A DNA stretch of 64,000 nt from JADJPO01 sp963724535. Lineage in GTDB: Bacteria; Actinomycetota; Actinomycetes; Actinomycetales; Kineosporiaceae. The notes beneath the pieces were generated by a model. The model did not search any database. It was not told the origin of the DNA and saw only the letters and a program-made list of their open reading frames with translations. The stretch is taken from assembly GCA_963724535.1 (NCBI GenBank), contig CAVRVD010000001.1, positions 1 to 64,000 of the forward strand, written 5' to 3'. This document shows positions 33,570 through 42,939 of this stretch, piece by piece. The position numbers and the translations under genes are program-made. Each line of letters opens with the position of its first letter. Positions within the stretch are counted from its first letter, which is position 1.

Positions 33570-34487
33570 TCAGTGGGTCGGGCGCTGGCACCGCGGGCAG
33601 CGGAACGCCGAGCGGTTCATGAACGGCTCACGCCGCACCGGGGTGCCGCAGCGCAGACAGGCCTGGCCCTGCCGGCCGTAGACGGCCAGCGCCCGCTCGA
33701 AGTAGCCGGACTCACCGTTGACGTTGACGTAGAGGGAGTCGAAGCTCGTGCCGCCGACCTCGAGCGCCTCCTGCATCACCTCGGCCACGTGGTCCAGCAG
33801 GGTGCGCACCCGGGCGGGCGACAGCGTGTCGGCACCGCGGTCGTAGTGCAGCCGCGAACGCCACAGCGCCTCGTCGGCGTAGATGTTGCCGATCCCCGAG
33901 ACCACTTGCTGGTCCAGCAGCACCCGCTTGATGCCGCTGCGGCGGCGGCGGATCCGGGCGACGAGGGCAGGTCGGTCCAGGTTCTCGTCCAGCAGGTCGC
34001 GGGCGATGTGGGCCACCGGCTGCGGAACCCGGTGCGGTGCCAGCCCGTCGGCGGTCGGCACCAGGTCGGCGAGCGACAGACCGCCGAACATCCGCTGGTC
34101 GACGAAGCGCAGCTCCCGCCCCTGCCGCCCGGCCGGACCGCCGGTCAGGGCGATCCGGACCCGCAGGTGCGCCTCGCGGGCAGCGGCCGGCGGCTGCAGC
34201 ACGATCTGCCCGCTCATCCCGAGGTGGGCCAGCAGCGCGGCGGCGACGTCCGGATCCTCCGTGTCGGCGTCGGGCACCGCCCCGTCGAGCACCAGCCAGA
34301 GGAACTTTCCGCGGCGCTGCACCGCGCGCACCGTCGTCCCGGTCAACCGGGCGGCGAAGTCGCCGGGTCCGGCCAGGTGCCGCCGAACCGGGCGCGGATG
34401 GGCCACCTCGACGGCGGCGACGCTGGCGCCGCGGACCCATCGCTCCAGCCCGCGCCGTACCACCTCGACCTCGGGCAGCTCCGGCAC
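33570..34487 (-). CDS. mutM: Formamidopyrimidine-DNA glycosylase
   Basis: 305 residues. The N-terminal Pro and Glu of the catalytic site are in MPELPEVEVVRRGLERWV (initiator removed in the mature enzyme). LLAHLGMSGQIVL, VSGIGNIYADEALWRSRLHY with the helix-two-turn-helix, and the C-terminal zinc finger CLRCGTPV...CPRC are intact. It removes 8-oxoguanine. The rnc-mutM-smc-ftsY order is conserved, interrupted here by devS/devR and the repeat region. Starts 8 bp after the rnc stop. Confidence 0.95.
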   Translation of the reverse strand: MPELPEVEVVRRGLERWVRGASVAAVEVAHPRPVRRHLAGPGDFAARLTGTTVRAVQRRGKFLWLVLDGAVPDADTEDPDVAAALLAHLGMSGQIVLQPPAAAREAHLRVRIALTGGPAGRQGRELRFVDQRMFGGLSLADLVPTADGLAPHRVPQPVAHIARDLLDENLDRPALVARIRRRRSGIKRVLLDQQVVSGIGNIYADEALWRSRLHYDRGADTLSPARVRTLLDHVAEVMQEALEVGGTSFDSLYVNVNGESGYFERALAVYGRQGQACLRCGTPVRREPFMNRSAFRCPRCQRPTH

Positions 34488-34495
34488 GGCGCGGC

Positions 34496-35251
34496 TCAGC
34501 CGCCCGCCGGCAGGGCGCCGTCCTGGGCGCCCGGGTGCTCGCGGGCCAGCACCGTGTAGGCGGCGGAGGCGGCGATCTGCTCCGCCTCCTTCTTGCTGCG
34601 CCCGCTGCCGGTACCTAGCGTGCGGGAACCGACCAGGGCCTCGGCGTGGAAGACCTTGGCGTGGTCGGGCCCTTCCTCGCGAACCGAGTACTCCGGGACG
34701 CCGAGGTTCAGCAGCGCGGTGCGTTCCTGCAGGCTGGTCTTCCAGTCCAGACCGGCGCCCTTGGCCGCGGCGTCCACGAGCAGGTCGTCGACGAGTCGGT
34801 GCACCAACTGTTCGGCGACGGCCATGCCGTGCTCGTGGTAGGTGGCGCCGATCAGGGCCTCGAGGGTGTCGGCGAGGATGGAGGACTTGTCGGCGCCGCC
34901 GCTCGAGGTCTCACCCCGGCCGAGCAGGAGATGGTCGCCCAGGTCCAGCGAACGGGCCACGCCGGCCAGGGCCCGCATGTTGACCACCGAGGCCCGCAGC
35001 TTGGCGAGCTGGCCCTCGGCCAGGTCGGGGTGGCGGGCGAAGAGGGTGGCGGTGACGACCAGACCGAGCACCGCGTCGCCGAGGAACTCCAACCGTTCGT
35101 TGGTCGGCAGCCCCCCGTTCTCATACGCGTACGAGCGGTGGGTCAGGGTGCGCCTGAGCAGGCCCGGCTCAAGCCGCACCCCAAGCCGTGCCTGGAGACG
35201 CTCGAGGCGTTGCGGCCCGTCGGTGTCCTCGGCGTCCTGTCGGCCCCCCAT
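34496..35251 (-). CDS. rnc: Ribonuclease III
   Basis: 251 residues. Catalytic signature NERLEFLGDAVLGLVVT, second acidic cluster SSILADTLEALIGATYHEHG, and the C-terminal double-stranded RNA-binding domain (DWKTSLQERTALLNLGVPEY, TLGTGSGRSKKEAEQIAASA). It processes rRNA precursors and structured mRNAs. The start lies 13 bp after rpmF. Confidence 0.96.
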   Translation of the reverse strand: MGGRQDAEDTDGPQRLERLQARLGVRLEPGLLRRTLTHRSYAYENGGLPTNERLEFLGDAVLGLVVTATLFARHPDLAEGQLAKLRASVVNMRALAGVARSLDLGDHLLLGRGETSSGGADKSSILADTLEALIGATYHEHGMAVAEQLVHRLVDDLLVDAAAKGAGLDWKTSLQERTALLNLGVPEYSVREEGPDHAKVFHAEALVGSRTLGTGSGRSKKEAEQIAASAAYTVLAREHPGAQDGALPAGG

Positions 35252-35264
35252 GACAGGTGGGCCC

Positions 35265-35468
35265 TCAGAGGTCCTTGACCTTGCGGCCCTTGTACTCGAG
35301 GTAGAGCGGGGTACCGGCCGAGTCGGTGACGACCCGGGCCTGGTGCGGTCGGGAGTAGCTCACCTGGCCGCCCTCGACCCGCTCGGTCAGGGTGGTCGGG
35401 GCCGCCTTCCACTGCGAGCGGCGGGACCGCGTGTTGCTGCGGGACATCTTCCGCTTGGGGACGGCCAC
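35265..35468 (-). CDS. rpmF: 50S ribosomal protein L32
   Basis: 67 residues from GTG 35468, preceded by GAGGAG seven bases upstream. VAVPKRKMSRSNTRSRRSQWKA is diagnostic of L32. The zinc-binding cysteines of the C+ form are absent; the C-terminus reads RPHQARVVTDSAGTPLYLEY, the zinc-independent form. Some actinobacteria hold both forms and switch with Zur; no second copy is in the window. The in-frame extension upstream overlaps DUF177 and is not real. Confidence 0.95.
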   Translation of the reverse strand: MAVPKRKMSRSNTRSRRSQWKAAPTTLTERVEGGQVSYSRPHQARVVTDSAGTPLYLEYKGRKVKDL

Positions 35469-35500
35469 TGTGTGCTCCTCGGTTGGTGCTGGTCGGTGGT

Positions 35501-36142
35501 TCAGGATGACGGCTTCGGGACGGACTCCACGTCCAGCCCCTCCAGCGCCGCCCAGCGTGGGTCGGTGCTGTGGTGCCCGTGTCCCGGATGGTCGGCCAGG
35601 CGCACCCCGCACTCGGGGCACAGGCCTGGGCAGTCCGCCCGGCACAGCGGTCGGTACGGCAGTGCGGGCACCACCGTGTCGCGCAGGGCGCCGTCCAGGT
35701 CGATCAGCTCGTCCTGAAGCTCACGCACCTCGCCGTCCTCGTCACCGTCGTCCGGCAGCTGCCGGTCGGGGTAGGCGTACAGCTCGGTCAGGTGCACGTC
35801 GACGGGGTGGTCGACGGCGTCCAGGCACCGAACGCACTCCCCCACAGCTCGACATCGCACCGAGCCGGAGACGAGAACGCCCTCGAGCACCGACTCGAGC
35901 CGCAGGTCCAGCTCGATGTCGTCGCCCTCGGGGACGCCGATCACGTCGGTCCGGAGGTCGGCAGGGGCGGCGACGACGCGGATGAGCGTCCGCATCGCTC
36001 CGGGGCGCCGTCCCAGCTCTCGGGTGTCGATGACCAGGGGCGAGCGCGGATCCAGGCGGATGGTGCACCTTCCTCGACGTAGCTCCTGCCCGACCCGGGA
36101 TGGTCTCCGGGACCGCGCATGACCGCAGCCGCTCCGACGCAC
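35501..36142 (-). CDS. DUF177 (YceD) family protein
   Basis: 213 residues if GTG 36142 is used. Family homology begins only at LDPRSPLVIDTRELGRRPGAM (about residue 31), and AAGGTGCACC lies just before an in-frame ATC at that point, so the real start is uncertain and may be a non-standard codon near 36058. The core has VIGVPEGDDIELDLRLESVLEGVLVSG, the CxxC pair VGECVRCLDAV and a Cys cluster CRADCPGLCPECG that probably binds zinc. It always precedes rpmF; YceD-type proteins act in 23S rRNA/L32 assembly in plants and bacteria. Confidence 0.85.
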   Translation of the reverse strand: MRRSGCGHARSRRPSRVGQELRRGRCTIRLDPRSPLVIDTRELGRRPGAMRTLIRVVAAPADLRTDVIGVPEGDDIELDLRLESVLEGVLVSGSVRCRAVGECVRCLDAVDHPVDVHLTELYAYPDRQLPDDGDEDGEVRELQDELIDLDGALRDTVVPALPYRPLCRADCPGLCPECGVRLADHPGHGHHSTDPRWAALEGLDVESVPKPSS

Positions 36143-36176
36143 ACGGGCCCGGCACCGGGTCGGCCGAGGAGAAAGG

Positions 36177-36689
36177 CTACCCGGCGCCGCCGTCCCTCTC
36201 CAAAACGAGGGCGGCCAGCGCCTCGTGCACGGCGGGCGGGACCAGCCCGCCGACGTCTCCGCCGAGCAGCGCGACCTCCTTGACCAGGCTGCTGGAGACG
36301 TGCCCCAGAGCCGGGTCGCCGGGCAGGAAGACGGTCTCCAGGCCGGACAGGTACCGGTTCATCAGGGCCATCGGCAGCTCATAGACGAAGTCGCTGCCGG
36401 AGCGCAGCCCCTTGACCACGGCCACGGCACCGATCCTGCGGCAGTGGTCGACGAGCAGCTCGCCGCTGGTGGACTCGATGCGGACCTGCTCGCGCACCGC
36501 GCCGTCCAGGCCCGACAGGGCGGCCTCGATCAGGCGCAGCCGCAGCGGCAGCTCGAAGGTGCCCTGCTTGGCCGGGTTGGTCAGCACCGTGACGACGACC
36601 TCGTCGAACAGGGCGGCGGCCCGGCCGATCACGTCGAGGTGACCGTTGGTGATCGGGTCGTAGCTGCCGGGGCAGACGCAGCGACGCAT
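36177..36689 (-). CDS. coaD: Phosphopantetheine adenylyltransferase
   Basis: 170 residues from ATG 36689, with AGGTTG upstream. MRRCVCPGSYDPITNGHLDVI holds the nucleotidyltransferase TxGH motif; VVKGLRSGSDFVYELPMALMN and GHVSSSLVKEVALLGGDV are CoaD hallmarks. It makes dephospho-CoA from 4'-phosphopantetheine and ATP, the fourth step of CoA synthesis. Follows rsmD by 34 bp. Confidence 0.96.
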   Translation of the reverse strand: MRRCVCPGSYDPITNGHLDVIGRAAALFDEVVVTVLTNPAKQGTFELPLRLRLIEAALSGLDGAVREQVRIESTSGELLVDHCRRIGAVAVVKGLRSGSDFVYELPMALMNRYLSGLETVFLPGDPALGHVSSSLVKEVALLGGDVGGLVPPAVHEALAALVLERDGGAG

Positions 36690-36723
36690 GCACGGCAACC
36701 TACCGATCCGGCCGGGAGCCCGG

Positions 36724-37320
36724 CTACGCCTCGGCGCGGTCCTGGTGCTCCTGGTCCGTCCGGTCCTCGACCGGCACGGCATGCCACAGCGCCGTCTCGC
36801 CGTAGCGGCGCACCCAGGACCGGGCCAGCCCGGCGGGCCAGCGCGGCTCGGGGCCGCGGCCGCTGCGCTCGACCACCACCAGGGCGTCGGGGGTCAGCCA
36901 GCCGCCAGCGAGCCGGTCGAGCACCGTGGCCAGCTCGCCCTCGGAGAACCAGTAGGGCGGGTCGGCCAGCACCAGGTCGGCGGGCCGGGGACTGCGGCCG
37001 GTCAGGTAGCGCTCGACCGAGGACAGCACCACGCTGACCCGCGCCGCACCGACCAGCACGACGTTGCGTCGGGCCACCTCGATTGCCGCCCGGGAGCAGT
37101 CCACCAGCACCACCTCGGCGGCCCCGCGGCTGGCCGCCTCCAGCCCGAGGGCACCGGAGCCGGAGAAGAGGTCCAGCACCCGGGCGCCCCGTACCGCATC
37201 GCGCGCCTCGAGCGCGGAGAACAGCGCCTCCCGGACCCGGTCCGTGGTCGGCCGGGTCGCCTGTCCCGCCGGCACCTCGATCCGCCGCCCCCCGGCGATG
37301 CCGGCGATGATCCGCGTCAT
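36724..37320 (-). CDS. rsmD: 16S rRNA m2G966 methyltransferase RsmD
   Basis: 198 residues from ATG 37320 (MTRIIAGIAGGRRIEVP). SAM-binding motif VLDLFSGSGALGLEAASRG, catalytic ADPPYWFSE (NPPY type), RPTTDRVREALFSAL. Usual partner of coaD. The start is 72 bp after recG. Confidence 0.94.
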   Translation of the reverse strand: MTRIIAGIAGGRRIEVPAGQATRPTTDRVREALFSALEARDAVRGARVLDLFSGSGALGLEAASRGAAEVVLVDCSRAAIEVARRNVVLVGAARVSVVLSSVERYLTGRSPRPADLVLADPPYWFSEGELATVLDRLAGGWLTPDALVVVERSGRGPEPRWPAGLARSWVRRYGETALWHAVPVEDRTDQEHQDRAEA

Positions 37321-37392
37321 GGCCCCATTGTCCGGTTGGCCGTCCAGATGGCGCAGCCGAGCACCACGGTGGAGGTGTGGCACACCGGCGGG

Positions 37393-39612
37393 TCAGCCAC
37401 GCTCGAGGTAGGCCTGCTGGTCGGCGTCCACCAGCTCGGTCAGCGCCGCGGCCAGCGCCGGGTGGTCGGCGAGCTGCGGGTCCGCCGCGACCACTGCCGT
37501 CGCCTCGTGCCGGGCCTGCTCGATGAGCTGTTCATCGCGCAGCACCCGCAGCACCCGCAACGAGGACCGTCCGCCCGACTGGCGGGCACCGAGCACGTCG
37601 CCCTCACGGCGCTGTTCCAGGTCGACGCGAGCCAGCTCGAAGCCGTCCGTCGTCGCGGCCACCGCCGCCAACCGGACCCGGGCGGGGTTGTCTCTCGGTG
37701 CATCGGTGACCAACAGGCACACCCCGCCGGCACTGCCCCGCCCGATCCGGCCGCGCAGCTGGTGCAGCTGGGAGACTCCGAACCGGTCGGCGTCCAGCAC
37801 CACCATCGCCGTCGCGTTCGGGACGTCGACGCCGACCTCGATCACGGTGGTGGCGACCAGCACGTCGACGTGGCCCGCGGCGACCGCGCCCATCACCGCC
37901 TCGCGCTCCTCGGCGGGCATCCGCCCGTGCAGCATCTCGATCCGCAGCCCGGCCAGGGCGGGGTGGGTGCGCAGCTCGGCGAGGGTGGCCAGGACGCCGC
38001 GCAGCGGCCGGGTCGGTCCACGACCCGCGCCGTCGCCGGGCTCCTCCGGCGGCGCGGCGTCCTGGTCCTCACCGTCCTGGTCGCCACCATCCGGCTCGTC
38101 GTCCGCACCGATCCGCGGGCAGACGACGAACGCCTGGTGTCCACGCCCGGCCTCCTCGGCCACCCGCTGCCACACCCGCTCGTGCCAGGCCGGACTGTCC
38201 GTGAGCGGCACCACGTGGGTGGCCACCGGGCTGCGCCCGGCCGGCACCTCGACCAGGGTCGAGGTCTCCAGGTCCCCGAAGACCGTCATCGCCACCGTGC
38301 GCGGGATCGGCGTGGCCGTCATCACCAGCAGGTGCGGGGTCGTGCGTCCCTTCTCGCGCAACACGTCCCGCTGCTCGACCCCGAACCGGTGCTGCTCGTC
38401 GACCACGACCAGACCGAGGTCGGCGAAGCCGACGTGCTCCTGCAGCAGGGCGTGCGTGCCGACCACGATGCCGGCTGACCCGCTCGCCGCGTCCAGCAGC
38501 GCCGCCCGCCGGGCCGGCGTGGACAGCGACCCGGTGATCAGTACCACCTTCGTCGACGCCGCCGCCGCGCCGAACAGCCCCTGGTCGGCCAGGTCGCCGA
38601 GCAGGGCGGTGATGGTGCGGTGGTGCTGGGCGGCCAGCACCTCGGTGGGCGCGAGCAACGCCGCCTGGGCACCGGCGTCGACGACGGTGAGCATCGCTCG
38701 CAGCGCGACCACGGTCTTGCCTGAGCCGACCTCGCCCTGCAGCAGCCGGTGCATCGGGCGGGTGCCGGCCAGGTCCTGCGCGATGTGCTCGCCGACCTCG
38801 CGCTGGCCCGCGGTCAGCTCGAACGGCAGGGCGTCGTCGAAGGCCTCCAGCACACCACCCGGGACGGCGCGCCGCGGCGTCGCCGGTTCGGCCAGGCCCG
38901 CGGCCCGCCGCCGGGCCAGCACGGTCTGCAGCACGAACGCCTCTTCGAAGGAGAAGCGCCGGCGCATGGCATAGGCCTGCTCGATCTGCACCGGCCGGTG
39001 GATGCCCTCCAGGGCCTGCCCGAGCTCGGCCAGCTCCAACCGCTCGCGCAGCTGACGGGGCAACGGGTCGGGTAGTGGGGGTTGGGCCTGCAGGATGTCC
39101 AGCACGGTCGCCACCGCGGCGACCACCTGCTGCCGCTTGACCGGTCCGGCCAGTGGGTAGATCGGGATCGGCCGGTTGACCATCTCGTCGGCGTCGACGT
39201 CGTCGCCGATCGGGGTCCAGGTCGGGTGGGTGAGCTGACGCACATGCCGGAACTCCTCGACCCGGCCGGAGAACACCATCCGCCGGCCGGTCTGGAAGGC
39301 ACCGGAGAACTTCTGCGCGTTGAAGAAGGTCATCCGCAGCCGGTCGGTGCCGTCGGTGACCACCACCTGAAGCAGCTTCCCGCGGCGCTGGCGCATCGGC
39401 AGCAGCTGGGTGGTCGCGACCTCGGCGACCAGGGAGACGTCCTGACCGTCCGGCAGGTCGCGGATCGCGGTGAGCTCGCCCAGACGCAGATAGCGGCGTG
39501 GGTAATGCCGCAGCAGGTCCCCGACGGTGCGCAGCCCGAGGTGCCTGTCCAGCTTGGCCGCGATCGAACCGACCACCGGACGCAACGGGTCGGTCAGCCT
39601 CAGATCAGGCAT
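37393..39612 (-). CDS. recG: ATP-dependent DNA helicase RecG
   Basis: 739 residues from ATG 39612 (MPDLRLTDPLRPVVG); GTG 39654 would add 14 residues and overlap the FakA-like gene by 11 bases. Wedge/OB domain about 55-150; helicase motifs LLQGEVGSGKTVVALRAML, VDEQHRFGVEQRDVL, MTATPIPRTVAMTVFGDLE, VLVATTVIEVGVDVPNAT, QLRGRIGRGSAGG. RecG rewinds stalled forks and branch-migrates Holliday junctions. An acidic insert (DDEPDGGDQDGEDQDAAPPE) near residue 500 is longer than in model enzymes. Confidence 0.95.
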   Translation of the reverse strand: MPDLRLTDPLRPVVGSIAAKLDRHLGLRTVGDLLRHYPRRYLRLGELTAIRDLPDGQDVSLVAEVATTQLLPMRQRRGKLLQVVVTDGTDRLRMTFFNAQKFSGAFQTGRRMVFSGRVEEFRHVRQLTHPTWTPIGDDVDADEMVNRPIPIYPLAGPVKRQQVVAAVATVLDILQAQPPLPDPLPRQLRERLELAELGQALEGIHRPVQIEQAYAMRRRFSFEEAFVLQTVLARRRAAGLAEPATPRRAVPGGVLEAFDDALPFELTAGQREVGEHIAQDLAGTRPMHRLLQGEVGSGKTVVALRAMLTVVDAGAQAALLAPTEVLAAQHHRTITALLGDLADQGLFGAAAASTKVVLITGSLSTPARRAALLDAASGSAGIVVGTHALLQEHVGFADLGLVVVDEQHRFGVEQRDVLREKGRTTPHLLVMTATPIPRTVAMTVFGDLETSTLVEVPAGRSPVATHVVPLTDSPAWHERVWQRVAEEAGRGHQAFVVCPRIGADDEPDGGDQDGEDQDAAPPEEPGDGAGRGPTRPLRGVLATLAELRTHPALAGLRIEMLHGRMPAEEREAVMGAVAAGHVDVLVATTVIEVGVDVPNATAMVVLDADRFGVSQLHQLRGRIGRGSAGGVCLLVTDAPRDNPARVRLAAVAATTDGFELARVDLEQRREGDVLGARQSGGRSSLRVLRVLRDEQLIEQARHEATAVVAADPQLADHPALAAALTELVDADQQAYLERG

Positions 39613-39643
39613 GGCGATGGGCGTTCCGGCTCGCCTGGTGCTC

Positions 39644-41320
39644 TCACTCGACACCGACCAGCAGCGGGTAGCGCGGCTGCCCGCCGTCTAGGACGACGAC
39701 CTCGACGCCCGGCCTGCCGATCCGCACGTGGTCGCGCAACGCCTCGAGCAGGCTGTCGTCCACCCCGTCCCCGCCGACCAGGCTGACCAGCTCCCCACCG
39801 CCGGTGAGCAGCCGGTCCAGGACGGCGCAGCCCACCGTCATATGGTCGTGGCCGACCACGGCGATGTCCCCCGAGACGATGCCCAGCACGTCGCCCGGAC
39901 GGCAGATCCCGGCGGTGGTGATCGCCTCCCGGACGGCCACTGTCACCGCGCCGTCCCGGGCGGCCCCGGCGGCGGCGGACATGTGCACCACGTCCTCGTC
40001 CATCCCCCGGGCCGGGTCATGCACGGCCGCCGCAGCCAGCCCGTGGACCTGGGCCCGGGTGGGCAGCACGCTGACCCGTAGCTGCTCCTGGCGGGCCATC
40101 CGGGCTGCGGCCCGGGCCACCTCGTGGGTGTCCGGGTCGTTCGGCAGAACCACCACCGAACCGGCGCCGGTGGCCCGGATCGCGCAGAGGAGCTGCCCCA
40201 TCGAGGGCCGCGAGCCGGTGACCACCTGGGCGCCGGCCTCGGCGAACAGGGCGGCCAGGCCCGGACCGGCCGCGCAGGCAACCAGGCCCACCGCGGGTGC
40301 CTGAGCACCTGATGAGGCCACCGCCCGGGCGCTGGCCTGCTCGGCGAAGTGCAGGATCCGCAACCGGTGCGGGCGGCCCGCCTCGATGCCCGCCTCCACC
40401 GCGGCGCCCGGGTCGTGCACGTGCACGTGGACGTGCCACAGCCCGCCGCCACCGACGACGACGAGGCTGTCGCCCAGGCCGGCCAGCCGGGTCCGCAGCG
40501 TCGAGACCGCCTCCGGGTCGGCGTCCAGCAGGTACATCACCTCGTAGGCCGGGCCGCCCTCGCGCAGGTGCGCCATGAGATCGGACCCGTGTGCACCCCG
40601 GAGGTGTACACCGGGGCCGGAGCGGTCGGCGAGGCGGCCGTCACCACAGCCGGCCGCCTCGGCGTTCGACTGCGCGCGCAGCGCCGCGGCCTGGCGACGG
40701 CTCGGCGACGGCCGACGGCGCACGAGGTCATCGAGGGTCTCCAGCAGCACCAGGTAGCCACGCCCGCCCGCGTCCACCACACCCGCGCGGCGTAACACCT
40801 CGAGCTGGTCGGGAGTGCGGGCGAGCGCCTCCCGGGCCGCAGTGACCATCGCGGTCACCACCTCCGGCAGCGCCTCACCGGCCACCTGGGCGGCTTGCGC
40901 CGCGGCCCGGCTCACCGACAGCACCGTGCCCTCGACCGGCTCGGCCACCGCGGCCCACGCCTGCTCGTCGGCACGGCGCACCGCCTCCTTGGCGGCCGGT
41001 CCGTCCAGCCGCTCGCGCTCGGCCAGGACGTCGGCCCAGCCGCGCAGCAGCTGCGCGGCAATGATCCCGGAGCTGCCGCGGGCTCCCATCAGCGCGCCGT
41101 GCGCGAACGCCTCGATGACCTCGTGGACGCCGGCCCGGCGCGGCAGGGTGGTGATCGCTTCGACGGCCGCCTGGACGGTCAGGTACAGGTTGGTCCCGGT
41201 GTCCCCGTCGGGCACCGGGAAGACGTTCAGGGCGTCGAGCTCCTCCCGCGCCTCGCCCAGGGCGGTCAGCGCGGCGACCGCCCAGTGCCGGGCCGCCCGG
41301 GCGTCGATCGCCTCCAGCAT
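39644..41320 (-). CDS. FakA-like DAK domain kinase
   Basis: 558 residues from ATG 41320 (MLEAIDARAARHWAVAALTALG). The N-terminal DhaL-type ATP domain has LNVFPVPDGDTGTNLYLTVQ with the magnesium-binding aspartates and HGALMGARGSSGIIAAQLLRGW, then RAGVVDAGGRGYLVLLE. The middle and C-terminal FakA domains follow (GSRPSMGQLLCAIRATGAGSV, VLPNDPDTHEVARAAA). FakA phosphorylates fatty acids held by FakB (DegV); no degV gene is in the window. A His run in LWHVHVHVHDPG is notable. Located between rpmB and recG as in other Gram-positives. Confidence 0.9.
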   Translation of the reverse strand: MLEAIDARAARHWAVAALTALGEAREELDALNVFPVPDGDTGTNLYLTVQAAVEAITTLPRRAGVHEVIEAFAHGALMGARGSSGIIAAQLLRGWADVLAERERLDGPAAKEAVRRADEQAWAAVAEPVEGTVLSVSRAAAQAAQVAGEALPEVVTAMVTAAREALARTPDQLEVLRRAGVVDAGGRGYLVLLETLDDLVRRRPSPSRRQAAALRAQSNAEAAGCGDGRLADRSGPGVHLRGAHGSDLMAHLREGGPAYEVMYLLDADPEAVSTLRTRLAGLGDSLVVVGGGGLWHVHVHVHDPGAAVEAGIEAGRPHRLRILHFAEQASARAVASSGAQAPAVGLVACAAGPGLAALFAEAGAQVVTGSRPSMGQLLCAIRATGAGSVVVLPNDPDTHEVARAAARMARQEQLRVSVLPTRAQVHGLAAAAVHDPARGMDEDVVHMSAAAGAARDGAVTVAVREAITTAGICRPGDVLGIVSGDIAVVGHDHMTVGCAVLDRLLTGGGELVSLVGGDGVDDSLLEALRDHVRIGRPGVEVVVLDGGQPRYPLLVGVE

Positions 41321-41481
41321 GCACGGCAGGCTAGCCCTGCTCGGCGCCGCGCGCCCCGGACCTGTGGGGACGCCAAGGGGTGCGTTTTGGGGGGCGACCG
41401 CCTTGTCGGCTAGCCTGTCGTGGTTGCCTGGCGCGGGTTCACCCACCGCGTCTTCACCACTTGACTTCAGGAGATACCACC

Positions 41482-41667
41482 GTGGCTGCCACCTGTGACG
41501 TCTGCGGCAAGGGTCCGGGCTTCGGTCACAACATCTCGCACTCCCACCGCCGTACCAAGCGTCGCTGGAATCCCAACATCCAGCGGATCCGGGCCGTCGT
41601 CGGTGGGACGCCGAAGCGGATGCAGGTCTGCACCTCGTGCATCAAGGCCGGCAAGGTCACCCGCTGA
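41482..41667 (+). CDS. rpmB: 50S ribosomal protein L28
   Basis: 61 residues from GTG 41482, with AGGAG eight bases before. AATCDVCGKGPGFGHNISHSHRRTKRRW and the second CTSC pair show the zinc-binding (C+) form of L28. Divergent from the FakA-like gene, with a 161-bp promoter region between. Confidence 0.96.
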   Translation: MAATCDVCGKGPGFGHNISHSHRRTKRRWNPNIQRIRAVVGGTPKRMQVCTSCIKAGKVTR

Positions 41668-41678
41668 CCCCCTCCCCC

Positions 41679-41690
41679 GCCCGATCGGGC
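41679..41690 (+). terminator. Small hairpin after rpmB
   Basis: GCCC-GATC-GGGC followed by CCCTTTG, 11 bp after the rpmB stop and just before the end of convergent thiL. Short, so a weak terminator at best. Confidence 0.35.
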
Positions 41691-41713
41691 CCCTTTGTGA
41701 GCGGCGGTCCGCG

Positions 41714-42838
41714 CTACCAGCTCTGCCAGCCGAGGCGACCGCTGACGGCGTGACCGTCGACGCGGACCCCGGCCACGCCGTCCGCGGCCACCACCCGACC
41801 CACCACCCGGAATCCCTCCGGCAGCCCGTTCGCGGCCCGCGGCGGGAAGCAGGCGAGCAACGCGTGGTCCTCGCCCCCGGTCAGTACCCAGGAGTCCACC
41901 AGATCGGGGCGGCCGAGCAGACCGGCGACCAGCGGCAGGACCGGGTCCACCGGAAGCCGGCTGCGCTCGATGTCGAGCAGCACGTTCGAGGACTCGGCCA
42001 CCCGCGCCGCGTCGCGCAGCAGCCCGTCGCTGGTGTCGATCAGCGCCGTCGCTCCGGCCGCCGCCGCGGCCGGACCCGCCGAGTAGGGCGGGCGGGGCAC
42101 CCGGTGCGCCGCCAGCACCCGAGCCAAGGCCGTGGCCTGTTCGCGCGTCCACTCGCGCGAGAGCCGGTCGATCCCGGGATCGACACCGGTCTCGACCAGC
42201 CCGCTCTGCAGCGTGGCCAGACCCGCGGCCGACGGACCGGTGTGTCCGGCCAGGGCGAGCACATCCCCGGGCCGGGCCCCCGCCCGGGTGACGACGGACG
42301 AGACGGCCAGGCCCAACGCCGTTCCGGTCAGCACGACCTGGTCGGCGGCGGAGACGTCGCCGCCGACCAGCACCGCACCCGCCCGAGAGCACTCCTCGGT
42401 CAGCCCGTGGCCGAGCTGGGTGGTGAAGTCGGTACCCGTGCTTCCCGGGGCGGCGAGGCTGACCAGCAGGGCCACCGGGCGAGCGCCCATCGCGGCGATG
42501 TCCGCGAGGGTCTGCGCCGCTGTCTTGGCCCCGATGTCGTGCGCCGTCGCCCAGTTCAGGCGGAAGTCCTGCCCCTCGACCAGGGTGTCGATGGAGGTGA
42601 CCAGCCGGCCTGCGGACAGACCGGTGCGTACGGCCAGTCCGTCCAGGTCGAGCACTGCCGCGTCGTCTCCCGGGCCCACGCTCACCCAGCTCGGCAGCGG
42701 CGGCAGCGCAGCGATGATGCCCCGGACGACGACGTCCTCGCCCCGGTCGGACACCCGCTCCGGAGGCAGGTCCGACTCCGAACCGGGCCCACCGTCGGGC
42801 CCACCGTCGGGCTCGCCGTCGGGCGCATCGTCGTCCAT
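41714..42838 (-). CDS. thiL: Thiamine-monophosphate kinase
   Basis: 374 residues from ATG 42838 with a GGGGGG ribosome site. The start has a Gly/Pro/Asp-rich tail (DGEPDGGPDGGPG) from a 12-bp DNA repeat. ThiL core: SVGPGDDAAVLDLDG, VTSIDTLVEGQDFRLNWATAHDIG, KTAAQTLADIAAMGARPVALLVSL, VLVGGDVSAADQVVLTGTALG, LIDTSDGLLRDAARVA, VLTGGEDHALLACF. It makes thiamine diphosphate. Divergent from the Lrp-type gene 101 bp away. Confidence 0.94.
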   Translation of the reverse strand: MDDDAPDGEPDGGPDGGPGSESDLPPERVSDRGEDVVVRGIIAALPPLPSWVSVGPGDDAAVLDLDGLAVRTGLSAGRLVTSIDTLVEGQDFRLNWATAHDIGAKTAAQTLADIAAMGARPVALLVSLAAPGSTGTDFTTQLGHGLTEECSRAGAVLVGGDVSAADQVVLTGTALGLAVSSVVTRAGARPGDVLALAGHTGPSAAGLATLQSGLVETGVDPGIDRLSREWTREQATALARVLAAHRVPRPPYSAGPAAAAAGATALIDTSDGLLRDAARVAESSNVLLDIERSRLPVDPVLPLVAGLLGRPDLVDSWVLTGGEDHALLACFPPRAANGLPEGFRVVGRVVAADGVAGVRVDGHAVSGRLGWQSW

Positions 42839-42939
42839 TGATCGAACACCCCCCTGCCGTGAGGTCGGGGCGACACGGTAACGTGACCGGGCCGTTCGGC
42901 CGATCCCGGCCGGGTGTCCCATAGCGCCAGGAGGACCAG

